Both the position numbers and the translations under genes were made by a program. The notes beneath the pieces were generated by a model that saw only the letters and a list, made by a program, of their open reading frames with translations, made no database searches and was not told where the DNA came from. Positions 63,601-64,000 of a stretch of 64,000 bases of DNA are shown piece by piece (the stretch's first letter is position 1; the number at the start of each line of letters is the position of its first letter). The DNA comes from Osmia lignaria lignaria (Eukaryota; Arthropoda; Insecta; Hymenoptera; Megachilidae): the NCBI RefSeq assembly GCF_051020975.1, contig NC_135046.1:4588001-4652000 (forward strand), read 5' to 3'.

Positions 63601-64000
63601 TATAAATTTATAGATAAATATATTACTTCGTTCGTTTATAAAAAAGAAGAAAAAATGATGAGGTACAAAGTCACCTTGTATAATTTATTCACATCATAAT
63701 ATCATTCGTTAGCTAATCGCGCGTATTGCACACTGTTCGAATAAATACATTAATACGTTATCAAGTTAAATAATCGTGTAAAAATTGTACAAAACTATTA
63801 TAAATAATACGTTAACAAATATCACGATTTATAGATTATCGAATTGCCATTAAAAATGAATAATTTCTCGTTGCTTTATATTTAAAAATAAAAACATGGT
63901 TACTTTGGTTTACTAGCGTTGCGGACATTCGATAATGCCCAGTCTGACTAGAAGTCTAATTAATATCTTCAATTAACGACTTTATTTAACTAACAGGCTA
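60661..64000. other. terminal interval, no secure gene
   Basis: Mostly AT-rich. 62910-63150 is open in several frames on both strands, but none is convincing. A short direct duplication (CGTATTAATTATTCGGT) lies at 63329-63366. Confidence 0.4.
63329..63366 (+). repeat. two tandem copies of a 22-base unit
   Basis: CGTATTAATTATTCGGT at 63329-63345 and again at 63351-63367, separated by a few bases. Each copy carries TTAATTA, a homeodomain dimer-type site. A regulatory role is speculation. Confidence 0.65.

Noticed and set aside
1..64000. tRNA, rRNA, CRISPR arrays, known conserved miRNAs
   Set aside because: Scanned by eye for T-arm and rRNA motifs, regular spacer repeats and mature sequences of common insect miRNAs (let-7, bantam, miR-1, miR-2, miR-8, miR-184); none found apart from the two T-arm-like blocks.

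Overview
The window is animal nuclear DNA. Genes are split by introns with GT-AG boundaries, CpG is common, microsatellites and homopolymer tracts are frequent, and no bacterial operon structure is visible. The recognisable genes are insect genes. A tandem pair of short secreted peptides of the bee-venom secapin type, with a single-disulfide 'CPP...C' C-terminus, points to an aculeate hymenopteran, most likely a bee. Species cannot be fixed from the sequence alone.

Layout. (1) 2266-4918, + strand: the last four coding exons of an eyegone-type Pax gene (RED half of the paired domain, then a paired-class homeodomain, then Pro/Gln tracts). Its 5' exons lie upstream of the window or were not found. 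(2) 4919-20223: about 15 kb with no convincing coding exon. It holds microsatellites, polypurine tracts, a diverged tandem repeat carrying small hairpins (6600-7030) and a 28-bp palindrome (19204-19231). (3) 20224-21580, +: two small secapin-like secreted peptide genes in tandem. (4) 23291-29883, +: a PDGF/VEGF-related growth factor (Pvf), which I assemble from six exons, with two possible C-termini. Its second intron contains a complete three-exon gene on the opposite strand (26571-28002), possibly with an NTF2-like domain. (5) 30148-30638, -: a two-exon, 77-residue coiled-coil protein that converges tail to tail with Pvf. (6) 30639-54688: about 24 kb without recognisable coding exons, containing a piggyBac-like MITE with TTAA duplications (42398-43034), a long hairpin (50906-50960) and two abutting MITEs with GGGTGT-type ends (53792-54187). 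(7) 54689-59229, -: dacapo, the p21/p27-type CDK inhibitor. A 3.9-kb intron splits the PIP-box degron at its TD motif. (8) 59230-64000: its 5' flank and further DNA without a secure gene.

The genes do not form a functional unit. eyegone is an eye/appendage patterning regulator, Pvf a secreted ligand for the PVR receptor, the secapin-like peptides are secreted effectors, and dacapo controls cell-cycle exit. All exon joins are inferred from reading frame, splice-site sequence and family knowledge; no transcript evidence was available. I found no tRNA, rRNA, CRISPR array or intact transposase.
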